Positions 32,584 to 41,068 of a stretch of DNA of 64,000 nucleotides are shown piece after piece (the first letter of the stretch is position 1; each line of letters starts with the position of its first letter). The notes under the pieces are model-generated. The model had not been told where the DNA came from and searched no databases. It saw nothing but the letters and a program-made list of their open reading frames with translations. The DNA is from Curvibacter gracilis ATCC BAA-807 (GTDB taxonomy: Bacteria > Pseudomonadota > Gammaproteobacteria > Burkholderiales > Burkholderiaceae_C): NCBI RefSeq assembly GCF_000518645.1, contig NZ_JADZ01000014.1, positions 62,001 through 126,000 of the forward strand, written 5' to 3'. Position numbers and translations under genes: made by a program.

Positions 32584-34158
32584 ATGACTGCCAAGACCCG
32601 TGTTTTCGTGCCGCGTGATTCCGCCGCCCTGGCCGTGGGGGCCGACGAGGTGGCCCAGGCCCTGCAGGCCGCCGCTGGCGACAGCATCGAGCTGGTGCGC
32701 AACGGCTCGCGCGGCCTGTTCTGGCTGGAGCCGCTGGTCGAGGTGCAAACCCCCGCCGGCCGCGTGGCCTACGGCCCGGTGAGCCCCGAAGACGTGCCCG
32801 CCCTGCTGGCCGCCGGCCTGCTGCAGGGCGGTGAGCACGCGCTGCGTCAGGGCATCACCGAACAGATTCCCTACCTGGCGCTGCAAGAGCGCCTCACCTT
32901 CCGCCGCATGGGCGTGACCGACCCGCTGAGCCTGGCCGACTACGAGGCCCATGAGGGCTGGGCCGGCCTGCGCCGCGCCCTGGCCATGGACAGCGCCGCC
33001 ATCATCCACGAGCTGACCCATTCGGGCCTGCGCGGGCGCGGCGGGGCGGCCTTTCCGGCTGGCATCAAGTGGAAGACCGTGGCCCATGCCCAGGCCGCGC
33101 AGAAGTACATCGTCTGCAATGCCGACGAGGGCGACTCGGGGACCTACTCGGACCGCATGACCATGGAGGGTGACCCCTATGTGTTGATCGAGGGCATGAC
33201 CATTGCCGCCCTGGCCGTGGGGGCCACCCAGGGCTACATCTATGTGCGCTCCGAGTACCCGCATGCCGTGGCCACGCTGAACGAGGCCTTGGCGCGGGCC
33301 AAGGCCGCCGGCTTCATCGGCGACTCGGTGCTGGGCAGCGGACACGCCTTCCACCTGCATGTGCGCATGGGCGCCGGCGCCTATGTGTGCGGCGAAGAGA
33401 CGGCGCTGCTCGAAAGCCTGGAGGGCCGGCGCGGCATCGTGCGTGCCAAGCCCCCGCTGCCGGCCTTGAAGGGGCTGTTCGGCCAGCCCACGGTGATCAA
33501 CAACGTGATCACCTTCGCCTCGGCCCCCATCATCCTGGCGCGCGGCTCGCAGTTCTACCGCGACTACGGCGTGGGCCGTTCGCACGGCACGCTGCCGTTC
33601 CAGCTCGCCGGCAACATCCGGCACGGCGGCCTGGTCGAGAAGGCCTTTGGCCTGACCCTGCGCGAGCTGGTCTATGGCTTTGGTGGCGGCACGGCCTCGG
33701 GCCGGCCCATCAAGGCCATCCAGGTGGGGGGCCCGCTGGGCGCCTATGTGCCTGAAGACAAATGGGATGTGCCCCTGGACTACGAGGCCTATGCCGCCTT
33801 TGGCGGTGTGGTGGGCCATGGCGGCATCGTGGTGCACGACGACACGGCCAACCTGGCCCGCCTGGCCCGTTACGCGATGGATTTCTGCGCCCTCGAATCG
33901 TGTGGCAAGTGCACGCCCTGCCGCATCGGCTCGACCCGCGGCGTGGAGGTGATCGACCGCATCACCGCCGGTGGCCCGCAACAGCCGCAGCAGGTCAAGC
34001 TGCTGCGCGACCTGTGCGACACCATGCTGCATGGCTCGCTGTGCGCCATGGGCGGCATGACGCCCTACCCGGTGCTGTCGGCCCTCAACCACTACCCGCA
34101 GGACTTCGGACTCGCCGTGCCTGCTGCGCCGCAAACCCAAGCCACTCAAGCCGCCTGA
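32584..34158 (+). CDS. fdsB: NAD-dependent formate dehydrogenase beta subunit
   Basis: A 524-residue NuoF/51-kDa-like diaphorase subunit that passes electrons from the Fe-S chain through FMN to NAD+. It has GLRGRGGAAFPAGIKWKTV and CNADEGDSGTYSDRM (FMN/NAD site), GAGAYVCGEETALLESLEGRRG, and a 4Fe-4S motif SCGKCTPCRIGSTRG near residue 440. An N-terminal thioredoxin-like segment (about 1-110) precedes the NuoF core, as in Cupriavidus FdsB. It begins 3 bp after fdsG and is followed by fdsA after 10 bp. Confidence 0.96.
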   Translation: MTAKTRVFVPRDSAALAVGADEVAQALQAAAGDSIELVRNGSRGLFWLEPLVEVQTPAGRVAYGPVSPEDVPALLAAGLLQGGEHALRQGITEQIPYLALQERLTFRRMGVTDPLSLADYEAHEGWAGLRRALAMDSAAIIHELTHSGLRGRGGAAFPAGIKWKTVAHAQAAQKYIVCNADEGDSGTYSDRMTMEGDPYVLIEGMTIAALAVGATQGYIYVRSEYPHAVATLNEALARAKAAGFIGDSVLGSGHAFHLHVRMGAGAYVCGEETALLESLEGRRGIVRAKPPLPALKGLFGQPTVINNVITFASAPIILARGSQFYRDYGVGRSHGTLPFQLAGNIRHGGLVEKAFGLTLRELVYGFGGGTASGRPIKAIQVGGPLGAYVPEDKWDVPLDYEAYAAFGGVVGHGGIVVHDDTANLARLARYAMDFCALESCGKCTPCRIGSTRGVEVIDRITAGGPQQPQQVKLLRDLCDTMLHGSLCAMGGMTPYPVLSALNHYPQDFGLAVPAAPQTQATQAA

Positions 34159-34168
34159 GGAGTTCAAC

Positions 34169-37084
34169 ATGCTGGCTCATCTGAAAGAAACCGATCACGG
34201 CACCCCGCTGCGCGTGTCGGAGCGCGAAGTCACCCTGGAGATCGACGGGGTCGCCGTCTCGGTGCCCGAAGGCACCTCGCTGATGCGGGCCGCGGTGGAC
34301 GCCGGGGTGCGCGTGCCCAAGCTCTGTGCCACCGACAGCCTGGAGCCCTTCGGCTCGTGCCGGCTGTGCCTGGTCGAGGTGGAGGGCCGCAAGGGCTTTC
34401 CGGCCTCGTGCACCACCCCGGCCGAGGCCGGCATGAAGGTGCGCACCCAGAGCCCGCGCCTGCAGGAGCTGCGCAAGGGCGTGATGGAGCTGTACATCTC
34501 CGACCACCCGCTGGACTGCCTGACCTGCTCGGCCAATGGCAACTGCGAGCTGCAGGACATGGCCGGCGTCACCGGCCTGCGCGAGGTGCGCTACGGCCTG
34601 GACGGCGCCAACCACTTCCGTGGCGACAGCAAGCCCGCGGTGGACGACTCCAACCCCTATTTCAGCTACGACGCCAGCAAGTGCATCGTCTGCAACCGCT
34701 GCGTGCGCGCCTGCGAGGAGACCCAGGGCACGTTTGCGCTGACCATCCAGGGCCGGGGCTTCGAGTCGCGCGTCTCGCCGGGCCAGGGGCAGTCGTTCAT
34801 GGAATCCGAGTGCGTGAGCTGCGGCGCCTGTGTCGAGGCCTGCCCCACCGCCACGCTGCAAGAGAAATCCATCATCCAGCTCGGCCAGCCCGAGCACAGC
34901 ACGATCACCACCTGCGCCTATTGCGGCGTGGGCTGCGCCTTCAAGGCCGAGATGAAGGGCAACGAGGTGGTGCGCATGGTGCCCTGGAAGGATGGCAAGG
35001 CCAACGAAGGCCATGCCTGCGTCAAGGGCCGCTTTGCCTGGGGCTATGCCACCCACAAAGACCGCATCACCACGCCCATGATCCGCAAGAGCATCGCCGA
35101 CCCCTGGCAGGAGGTCAGCTGGGACGAGGCCATCGGCTACGCGGCCAGCGAGTTCCGCCGCATCCAGGCCGAGCACGGGCGCGATTCGATCGGCGGCATC
35201 ACCTCGTCGCGCTGCACCAATGAAGAGACCTACCTGGTGCAGAAGCTGATCCGTGCGGCCTTCGGCAACAACAACGTCGACACCTGCGCCCGCGTCTGCC
35301 ATTCGCCCACCGGCTACGGTCTGGGCCAGACCTACGGCACCTCGGCCGGCACCCAGACCTTCAAGTCGGTCGAGAAGGCCGACGTGATCCTGGTCATCGG
35401 CGCCAACCCCACCGATGCCCACCCGGTGTTCGGCTCGCGCATGAAGAAGCGCCTGCGTGAGGGCGCCCAACTGATCGTGATCGACCCGCGCCGCATCGAC
35501 CTGGTGAAGTCGCCCCACATCCGCGCCGCCCACCACCTGCAGCTGCGCCCGGGCACCAATGTGGCCGTGATCAGCGCCATGGCCCATGTGATCGTCACCG
35601 AGGGCCTGCTGGACGAGGCCTACATCGCCGAGCGCTGCGACGACAAGTCCTTCCGCGAGTGGCGCGAGTTCGTGGCCCGGCCCGACAACTCGCCCGAGGC
35701 CATGGAGGCCGTGAGCGGCGTGCCGGCGGCCGAGCTGCGCGCCGCTGCCCGCCTGTATGCCACCGGCAACAGCGAAGGCCGCCAGAGCGCTCGCCAGGTC
35801 AATGCCGCCATCTACTACGGCCTGGGCGTGACCGAACACGCCCAAGGCTCGACCATGGTGATGGGCATCGCCAACCTGGCCATGGCCACCGGCAACGTGG
35901 GGCGCGAAGGCGTGGGCGTGAACCCGCTGCGCGGCCAGAACAATGTGCAGGGCAGCTGTGACATGGGCAGCTTCCCGCACGAGCTGCCGGGCTACCGCCA
36001 CATCAGCGACAGCACCACGCGCAGCCTGTTCGAGTCGGCCTGGGGGGTGACGCTGAACCCCGAGCCGGGCCTGCGCATCCCGAACATGTTCGAGGCCGCC
36101 CAGCAGGGCAGCTTCCTGGGTCTGTACTGCGAGGGCGAGGACATCGTGCAGAGCGACCCCAACACCCAGCACGTGATCGACTCGCTCAAGGCCATGCAGT
36201 GCGTGGTGGTGCAGGACATCTTCCTCAACGAAACCGCCCAGTACGCGCATGTGTTCCTGCCGGGCTCGTCCTTCCTCGAAAAAGACGGCACCTTCACCAA
36301 TGCCGAGCGCCGCATCTCGCGGGTGCGCAAGGTGATGCCGCCCAAGGCCGGCTATGCCGACTGGGAGGTGACCCAGAAGCTGGCCAACGCCCTGGGCTAC
36401 CCGATGAACTACGCGCACCCCGAAGAGATCATGCGCGAGATCGCGGCGCTCACGCCCAGCTTTGCCGGCGTCAGCTACGACAAGATCGAGCGCCTGGGCA
36501 GCGTGCAGTGGCCCTGCAACGACAGCACCGACGAGGCTGGCACGGCCATCATGCACGTGGACCGCTTCGTGCGCGGCAAGGGCCGTTTCATCATCACCCA
36601 GTACGTGCCCACCGACGAGAAGGTGACCCGCAAGTACCCGCTGCTGCTGACCACCGGGCGCATCCTGTCGCAGTACAACGTGGGGGCCCAGACCCGACGC
36701 ACCGCCAACAACCAGTGGCACGACGAAGACCGGCTCGAGATCCACCCGCACGACGCCGAGGAGCGCGGCATCCGCCACGGCGACTGGGTGGGCATCCAGA
36801 GCCGCGCCGGTGAGACCGTGCTGCGCGCCACCGTCACCGAGCGCGTGGCCCCTGGCGTGGTCTACACCACCTTCCACTTCCCCGAATCGGGGGCCAATGT
36901 GATCACCACCGACAGCAGCGACTGGGCCACCAACTGCCCCGAGTACAAGGTGACGGCGGTGAATGTGATGCCGGTGCAGCAGCCCGATCACCAGTCCGAG
37001 CCCCAGTCGGCGTGGCAGCGCAGCTATGCTCAGTTCCATGAAACCCAGCTCGAACTGCTGCACGCCGCCAGCCAGGGCGAATGA
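34169..37084 (+). CDS. fdsA: Formate dehydrogenase alpha (catalytic molybdenum) subunit
   Basis: A 971-residue enzyme oxidising formate to CO2 at a bis-molybdopterin guanine dinucleotide centre. The N-terminal ferredoxin-like 2Fe-2S domain has CATDSLEPFGSCRLC. A His-ligated 4Fe-4S segment contains DHPLDCLTCSANGNCELQ, and two further clusters use CIVCNRCVRACEETQG and CVSCGACVEACPT. The catalytic domain begins at CAYCGVGCAF. The Mo ligand is Cys377 in ARVCHSPTGYG, not selenocysteine. Motif GANPTDAHPV and the C-terminal molydopterin-binding domain (about 840-950) complete the protein. Length is close to Cupriavidus FdsA. AGGAG lies before the ATG. O2-tolerant soluble FDH in this family. Confidence 0.98.
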   Translation: MLAHLKETDHGTPLRVSEREVTLEIDGVAVSVPEGTSLMRAAVDAGVRVPKLCATDSLEPFGSCRLCLVEVEGRKGFPASCTTPAEAGMKVRTQSPRLQELRKGVMELYISDHPLDCLTCSANGNCELQDMAGVTGLREVRYGLDGANHFRGDSKPAVDDSNPYFSYDASKCIVCNRCVRACEETQGTFALTIQGRGFESRVSPGQGQSFMESECVSCGACVEACPTATLQEKSIIQLGQPEHSTITTCAYCGVGCAFKAEMKGNEVVRMVPWKDGKANEGHACVKGRFAWGYATHKDRITTPMIRKSIADPWQEVSWDEAIGYAASEFRRIQAEHGRDSIGGITSSRCTNEETYLVQKLIRAAFGNNNVDTCARVCHSPTGYGLGQTYGTSAGTQTFKSVEKADVILVIGANPTDAHPVFGSRMKKRLREGAQLIVIDPRRIDLVKSPHIRAAHHLQLRPGTNVAVISAMAHVIVTEGLLDEAYIAERCDDKSFREWREFVARPDNSPEAMEAVSGVPAAELRAAARLYATGNSEGRQSARQVNAAIYYGLGVTEHAQGSTMVMGIANLAMATGNVGREGVGVNPLRGQNNVQGSCDMGSFPHELPGYRHISDSTTRSLFESAWGVTLNPEPGLRIPNMFEAAQQGSFLGLYCEGEDIVQSDPNTQHVIDSLKAMQCVVVQDIFLNETAQYAHVFLPGSSFLEKDGTFTNAERRISRVRKVMPPKAGYADWEVTQKLANALGYPMNYAHPEEIMREIAALTPSFAGVSYDKIERLGSVQWPCNDSTDEAGTAIMHVDRFVRGKGRFIITQYVPTDEKVTRKYPLLLTTGRILSQYNVGAQTRRTANNQWHDEDRLEIHPHDAEERGIRHGDWVGIQSRAGETVLRATVTERVAPGVVYTTFHFPESGANVITTDSSDWATNCPEYKVTAVNVMPVQQPDHQSEPQSAWQRSYAQFHETQLELLHAASQGE

Positions 37085-37109
37085 GTCCGCTCCGATCGCC
37101 TTGACCGCC

Positions 37110-37949
37110 ATGAAGCCCGACGACGTCCCCCCCCAGCCCACCGGCTGCACCCCCGTGCCGGTGCGCCGCTGGCGCCAGGGCCGATGGCACGAAGCCCAGG
37201 ACCTGGTGGCCCAGGAGCGCCCCGTGGCGCTCGAGTACAACGGCCTGTCGCATGCCGTGATGCTGGCCACGCCGGACGACCTGGCCGACTTTGCACTGGG
37301 CTTCTCGCTCACCGAAGGCCTGGTGGACCGGGCCGATCAGGTGTACGGCATCGACATCGACGACAGCCCGGCCGGCCTCACCCTGCGCATCGAAGTGGCC
37401 TCGGCCTGCTTTGTCCGCTTCAAGGACCAGCGGCGCAGCCTGGCCGGCCGCACCGGCTGCGGCCTGTGCGGTGCCGAGAACCTGGCCCAGGCCGTGCGCC
37501 AGGTGAAGCCGGTGGCCGGCACGGCCCGTTTCAGCCCCCAGGCCCTGAGCCGGGGCATGGGCCAGCTGCGCGCCCACCAGCCCCTGCTGGGCGCCACTGG
37601 CGCCACCCATGCCGCCGGCTGGTGCAATGCCTCGGGGCAGCTGCAGCTGGCGCGCGAAGACGTGGGCCGGCACAACGCGCTCGACAAACTCATCGGGGCC
37701 CTGCTGCGCCCCGGCCAGCCCTTGCAGGCCCAGGCGGGCAGCGGCTTCATCGTGGTCACCAGCCGCGCCAGCCATGAGATGGCGCAAAAGGCGGCGGCCG
37801 CCGGTGTGCCGCTGCTGGCGGCGGTGTCGGGCGTGACCGAGCTGGCCGTGCACACCGCCGACGCGGCCGGCCTGAGCCTGCTGGGCTTTGCCCGCGGCGA
37901 TGATTTTTCCATCTACACCCATGCCCAGCGCGTGATCCTTGAGGCCTGA
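37110..37949 (+). CDS. fdhD: Formate dehydrogenase accessory sulfurtransferase FdhD/FdsC
   Basis: A 279-residue maturation protein that binds the molybdenum cofactor and transfers sulfur to it before insertion into FdsA. The essential pair is C117-x-x-C120 in GRTGCGLCGAEN. Other family segments are FALGFSLTEGLV, REDVGRHNALDKLIG and SGFIVVTSRASHEMAQKAAAAGVPLLAAVSGVT. I chose ATG 37110, just before the conserved start; longer in-frame starts overlap fdsA. Called fdsC in Cupriavidus. It lies between fdsA and fdsD, 3 bp before the latter. Confidence 0.95.
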   Translation: MKPDDVPPQPTGCTPVPVRRWRQGRWHEAQDLVAQERPVALEYNGLSHAVMLATPDDLADFALGFSLTEGLVDRADQVYGIDIDDSPAGLTLRIEVASACFVRFKDQRRSLAGRTGCGLCGAENLAQAVRQVKPVAGTARFSPQALSRGMGQLRAHQPLLGATGATHAAGWCNASGQLQLAREDVGRHNALDKLIGALLRPGQPLQAQAGSGFIVVTSRASHEMAQKAAAAGVPLLAAVSGVTELAVHTADAAGLSLLGFARGDDFSIYTHAQRVILEA

Positions 37950-37952
37950 GCC

Positions 37953-38210
37953 ATGAGCACCGATCTGCACACCCAGAACCTGATCCAGATGGCCAACCGC
38001 ATCGGCCAGTTCTTCGAGTCCATGCCCGACCGCGCCGAGGCCCTGGCCGGCGCCGCCGAGCACATCCGCAAGTTCTGGGAGCCGCGCATGCGCGCTCAAT
38101 TTCTGCAGCAACTTGACGCCGAGGCCGGCCAGGCCCTGCACCCCTTCATGCGCGAGGCCGTGATGGCCCACCATGCGCGCCTCAGCGAGGCCTTGCCGCC
38201 CGCCCGCTGA
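37953..38210 (+). CDS. fdsD: Formate dehydrogenase delta subunit
   Basis: A small 85-residue acidic protein with the FdsD pattern: LIQMANRIGQFFESMPDRAEALAGAAEHIRKFWEPRMR, then FMREAVMAHH. The family accompanies NAD-dependent Mo-formate dehydrogenases and is needed for stable or mature complex. Last gene of the fds operon; a GC hairpin with a T-run follows at 38270. Confidence 0.94.
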   Translation: MSTDLHTQNLIQMANRIGQFFESMPDRAEALAGAAEHIRKFWEPRMRAQFLQQLDAEAGQALHPFMREAVMAHHARLSEALPPAR

Positions 38211-38269
38211 TTGCCGTTCGGCGGTGTGATTTGACCGCTGGGGGGATTGGCCCGCCCGGGCTGCCCCGG

Positions 38270-38290
38270 CGCCACCGCGGCGGCGTTTTT
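38270..38290 (+). terminator. Rho-independent terminator candidate after the fds operon
   Basis: CGCCACCGCGGCGGCG forms a short GC stem with one mismatch and is followed directly by five T. It stands 60 bp after the fdsD stop. Stem and loop are tight, so efficiency is uncertain. Confidence 0.5.
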
Positions 38291-38361
38291 AATCAGCGAC
38301 CCCCGCCCCGGCCCGGCACCGTGCCCGCCGGGCGAGCCGGGGCACAAGGCCGCCCCCTGCC

Positions 38362-39870
38362 ATGACCCCACCTCCCGCCACCGTGCCACCCCACGCCGAC
38401 ACGCCGGCTCCGGGCCTCAAGCGCTCGCTGCAGGCGCGCCACCTCAGCATGATCGCCATCGGCGGCTCCATCGGCACCGGCCTGTTCGTGGCCTCGGGCG
38501 CCATGGTGTCGCGGGCTGGCCCCGGCGGGGCGCTGCTGGCCTATGTGCTGATCGGCGCCATGGTGTACTTCTTGATGACCAGCCTGGCCGAGCTGGCCGC
38601 CTACATGCCGGTGGCGGGCTCGTTCTCCACCTACGGATCGCTGTATGTCGACCCCGGCTTCGGCTTCGCCCTGGGCTGGAACTACTGGTACAACTGGGCG
38701 GTCACGGTGGCGGTGGAGCTGGTGGCGGCCCAACTGGTCATGCAGTACTGGTTTCCGGCCGTACCGGGGGTGTGGTGGAGTGCGCTGTTCCTGCTGCTGG
38801 TGTTCGCGCTCAATGTGATCTCGGTGCGTGGCTTTGGCGAGGCCGAGTTCTGGTTCGCCCTGATCAAGGTGCTGACCGTGCTGTGCTTTGTGGTGCTGGG
38901 CCTGCTGATGATCCTGGGCGTGTTCCGCGGCCAGCCCAGCCCGGGGCTGAGCCACCTCACGCTGGGCGAGGCGCCCTTTGTGGGGGGCATGCCGGCCCTG
39001 CTGGGGGTGGTGATGATCGCGGGCTTCTCGTTCCAGGGCACCGAGCTGGTGGGCGTGGCCGCCGGTGAGTCGGTCGACCCGGCGCGCAACATCCCGCGCG
39101 CGGTGCGCCAGGTGTTCTGGCGCATCCTGCTGTTCTATGTGCTGGCCGTGGGCGTGATCGGCGTGCTGCTGCCCTACACCGACCCCAACCTGATCAAGAC
39201 CGACCTGCGCGAGGTGGGCGTGAGCCCCTTCACCCTGGTGTTCGAGCGCGCCGGCCTGGCCCTGGCCGCCGGGGTGATGAATGCGGTGATCCTGACGGCC
39301 GTGCTGTCGGCCGGCAATTCGGGCCTGTATGCCTCCACCCGCATGCTCTACAACCTGGCGGTGGAAGGGCGGGCCCCGGCCGTGTTCAAGCGCCTGAGCG
39401 GCCACGGTGTGCCGGTGCCGGCCCTGCTGGCCACCACGGCCATGGGGGCCCTGTGCTTTCTGAGTTCGCTGGGGGAGGGGCAGACCGTGTACCTGTGGCT
39501 GCTGAACCTGTCGGGCATGACGGGCTTCATCGCCTGGTTGGGCATTGCCATCAGCCACTACCGCTTCCGCCGCGGGCTGCAGGTGCAGGGCATCGACATC
39601 GCCGGCCTGCTGCCCTACCAGTCACCGTTCTTTCCCTGGGGGCCTTTCTTTGCCTTTGGCATGTGCCTGCTGGTGGTGCTGGGCCAGAGTTTTGACGCCC
39701 TGCACGGCAGCGGGCCCGTGCCCTGGGGCGACCTGATCGCCACCTACCTGGGCATTCCGGTGTTCGGGGCCATGTGGTGGGGCTGGCGCCTGGTGCACGG
39801 CAGCCGGCTGGTGCCCTATGCCGAGATGCATTTCCCGGGCGCACTCGAGCACCGCCGCCGGCCTCAGTAG
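38362..39870 (+). CDS. Amino acid permease, LysP-like (APC superfamily)
   Basis: A 502-residue, 12-helix transporter of the AAT branch of the amino acid-polyamine-cation family. The start LKRSLQARHLSMIAIGGSIGTGLFVASG holds the helix-1 substrate backbone motif. GWNYWYNWAVTVAVELVAAQL, FSFQGTELVGVAAGES and AVILTAVLSAGNSGLYASTRMLYNLA are strongly LysP-like. It imports cationic or other amino acids with protons. The ATG lacks a clear ribosome site, and the next in-frame Met would cut into the conserved start. It stands alone after the fds operon and converges on the alcohol dehydrogenase gene. Lysine specificity is a guess by resemblance. Confidence 0.88.
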   Translation: MTPPPATVPPHADTPAPGLKRSLQARHLSMIAIGGSIGTGLFVASGAMVSRAGPGGALLAYVLIGAMVYFLMTSLAELAAYMPVAGSFSTYGSLYVDPGFGFALGWNYWYNWAVTVAVELVAAQLVMQYWFPAVPGVWWSALFLLLVFALNVISVRGFGEAEFWFALIKVLTVLCFVVLGLLMILGVFRGQPSPGLSHLTLGEAPFVGGMPALLGVVMIAGFSFQGTELVGVAAGESVDPARNIPRAVRQVFWRILLFYVLAVGVIGVLLPYTDPNLIKTDLREVGVSPFTLVFERAGLALAAGVMNAVILTAVLSAGNSGLYASTRMLYNLAVEGRAPAVFKRLSGHGVPVPALLATTAMGALCFLSSLGEGQTVYLWLLNLSGMTGFIAWLGIAISHYRFRRGLQVQGIDIAGLLPYQSPFFPWGPFFAFGMCLLVVLGQSFDALHGSGPVPWGDLIATYLGIPVFGAMWWGWRLVHGSRLVPYAEMHFPGALEHRRRPQ

Positions 39871-39872
39871 AC

Positions 39873-39910
39873 GGCGCCGGGCCAGGTCAGCGAGGTCGCG
39901 CCCCGGCGCC
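39873..39910. terminator. Inverted repeat between convergent genes
   Basis: GGCGCCGGG at 39873-39881 pairs perfectly with CCCGGCGCC at 39902-39910 across a 20-bp loop. It fills the 47-bp gap between the convergent permease and alcohol dehydrogenase genes and could stop transcription from both sides. There is no clear U-run. Confidence 0.4.
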
Positions 39911-39917
39911 CGACGGA

Positions 39918-40994
39918 TTACTCCGCCGGCTGGAACCGCGGCTGCACGATGATCTTCACCGCCGACTCGTTGTTGTGGATCAGCGTGTCGAAACCCTGGG
40001 CCACCAGGTCCTCCAGCTGGATGCGCTGGGTGATGAAGGGCGCGAGCTTGATCTTGCCCTGCTCGACCAGCTCGATGGTGGCCTGGTGGTCGTTGCAGTA
40101 AGCGATGGTGCCGCGCACGTCCAGCTCCTTCATGACCACGCTGTGCACGTTGATCGTGGCCGGATGGCTCCAGATGGACACGATCACCACCACGCCCGTG
40201 GCCTTCGTCACGGCCACCAGCGTGTCGAGCACGGGGTTGACGCTGGAGCATTCGAACGCCACGTCCACGCCCTTGCCGCCGGTGAGCCGCATCACCTCGG
40301 CCACCACGTCCACTTCGGAGGGGTCGAGGATGTGGTCGGCCACGCCCGACTCCCGCGCCTTTTCCTTGCGTTTGGCGCTCAGTTCGGTGATGAAGACAGT
40401 CAGGCCCTTGGCCTTCAGGATGGCGGACAGCAGCAGGCCGATGGGGCCGGCCCCGCCCACCAGCGCCACGTCGCCCGCCTTGGCACCACTGCGGGTGTAG
40501 GCATGGTGGCCCACGGACAGCGGCTCGATCAGCGCGGCCTGATCCAGTGGAATGGCATGGGAGATCGGATGCACCCAGCGGCGCTTCACGGCAATCCGCT
40601 CGGACAGCCCGCCGCCACGCCCGCCCAGGCCGATGAAGTTCATGTCCTTGGACAGGTGGTAGTGGTCGCCCGGCCCCGTGGGCACGTCGTCGGCCACGAT
40701 GTAGGGCTCGACCACCACGTGCTGGCCGACCTCGATGTCATCCACCCCCGCGCCCACGGCGTAGACCACGCCTGAAAACTCATGCCCCATGGTGATGGGC
40801 GCGGACTCCCCCGAGATGGGGTGCGGATGGCCGCAGGGCGGGATGAAGATCGGCCCTTCCATGAACTCATGCAGGTCCGTGCCGCAGATGCCGCACCAGG
40901 CCACGGCGATGCCCACGGTGCCGGGCTCCACCACGGGTTCGGGTATGTCTTCGATGCGGATGTCGCCACGGTCGTAGAAACGTGCTGCTTTCAT
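39918..40994 (-). CDS. Zinc-dependent 2,3-butanediol dehydrogenase-type alcohol dehydrogenase
   Basis: A 358-residue medium-chain dehydrogenase that oxidises a secondary alcohol or diol with NAD. Catalytic zinc ligands are C and D-x-H in AWCGICGTDLHEF and the glutamate in GHEFSGVV. The nucleotide-binding turn is ALVGGAGPIGLL. It resembles the BdhA/butanediol dehydrogenase group (EFMEGPIFIP, EPLSVGHHA) and lacks the usual four-Cys structural zinc site. It begins 74 bp after the flavin monooxygenase stop, so both likely share one sigma-54-dependent transcript. Context suggests oxidation of an alcohol to a ketone that the monooxygenase then attacks, or the reverse. Confidence 0.88.
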   Translation of the reverse strand: MKAARFYDRGDIRIEDIPEPVVEPGTVGIAVAWCGICGTDLHEFMEGPIFIPPCGHPHPISGESAPITMGHEFSGVVYAVGAGVDDIEVGQHVVVEPYIVADDVPTGPGDHYHLSKDMNFIGLGGRGGGLSERIAVKRRWVHPISHAIPLDQAALIEPLSVGHHAYTRSGAKAGDVALVGGAGPIGLLLSAILKAKGLTVFITELSAKRKEKARESGVADHILDPSEVDVVAEVMRLTGGKGVDVAFECSSVNPVLDTLVAVTKATGVVVIVSIWSHPATINVHSVVMKELDVRGTIAYCNDHQATIELVEQGKIKLAPFITQRIQLEDLVAQGFDTLIHNNESAVKIIVQPRFQPAE

Positions 40995-41068
40995 GATTCA
41001 ACTTTCTGGTCTGTGAGGCTGGGTCAATGGGCGGCTGGGCCGCCCCATGGAAGATCGTGAACAGGTTG

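Noticed and set aside
34085-37312. A 1,075-codon open frame opposite fdsA and fdhD
   Set aside because: Low-complexity translation (Val/Gly/His-rich) antisense to strongly conserved genes; a composition artefact.
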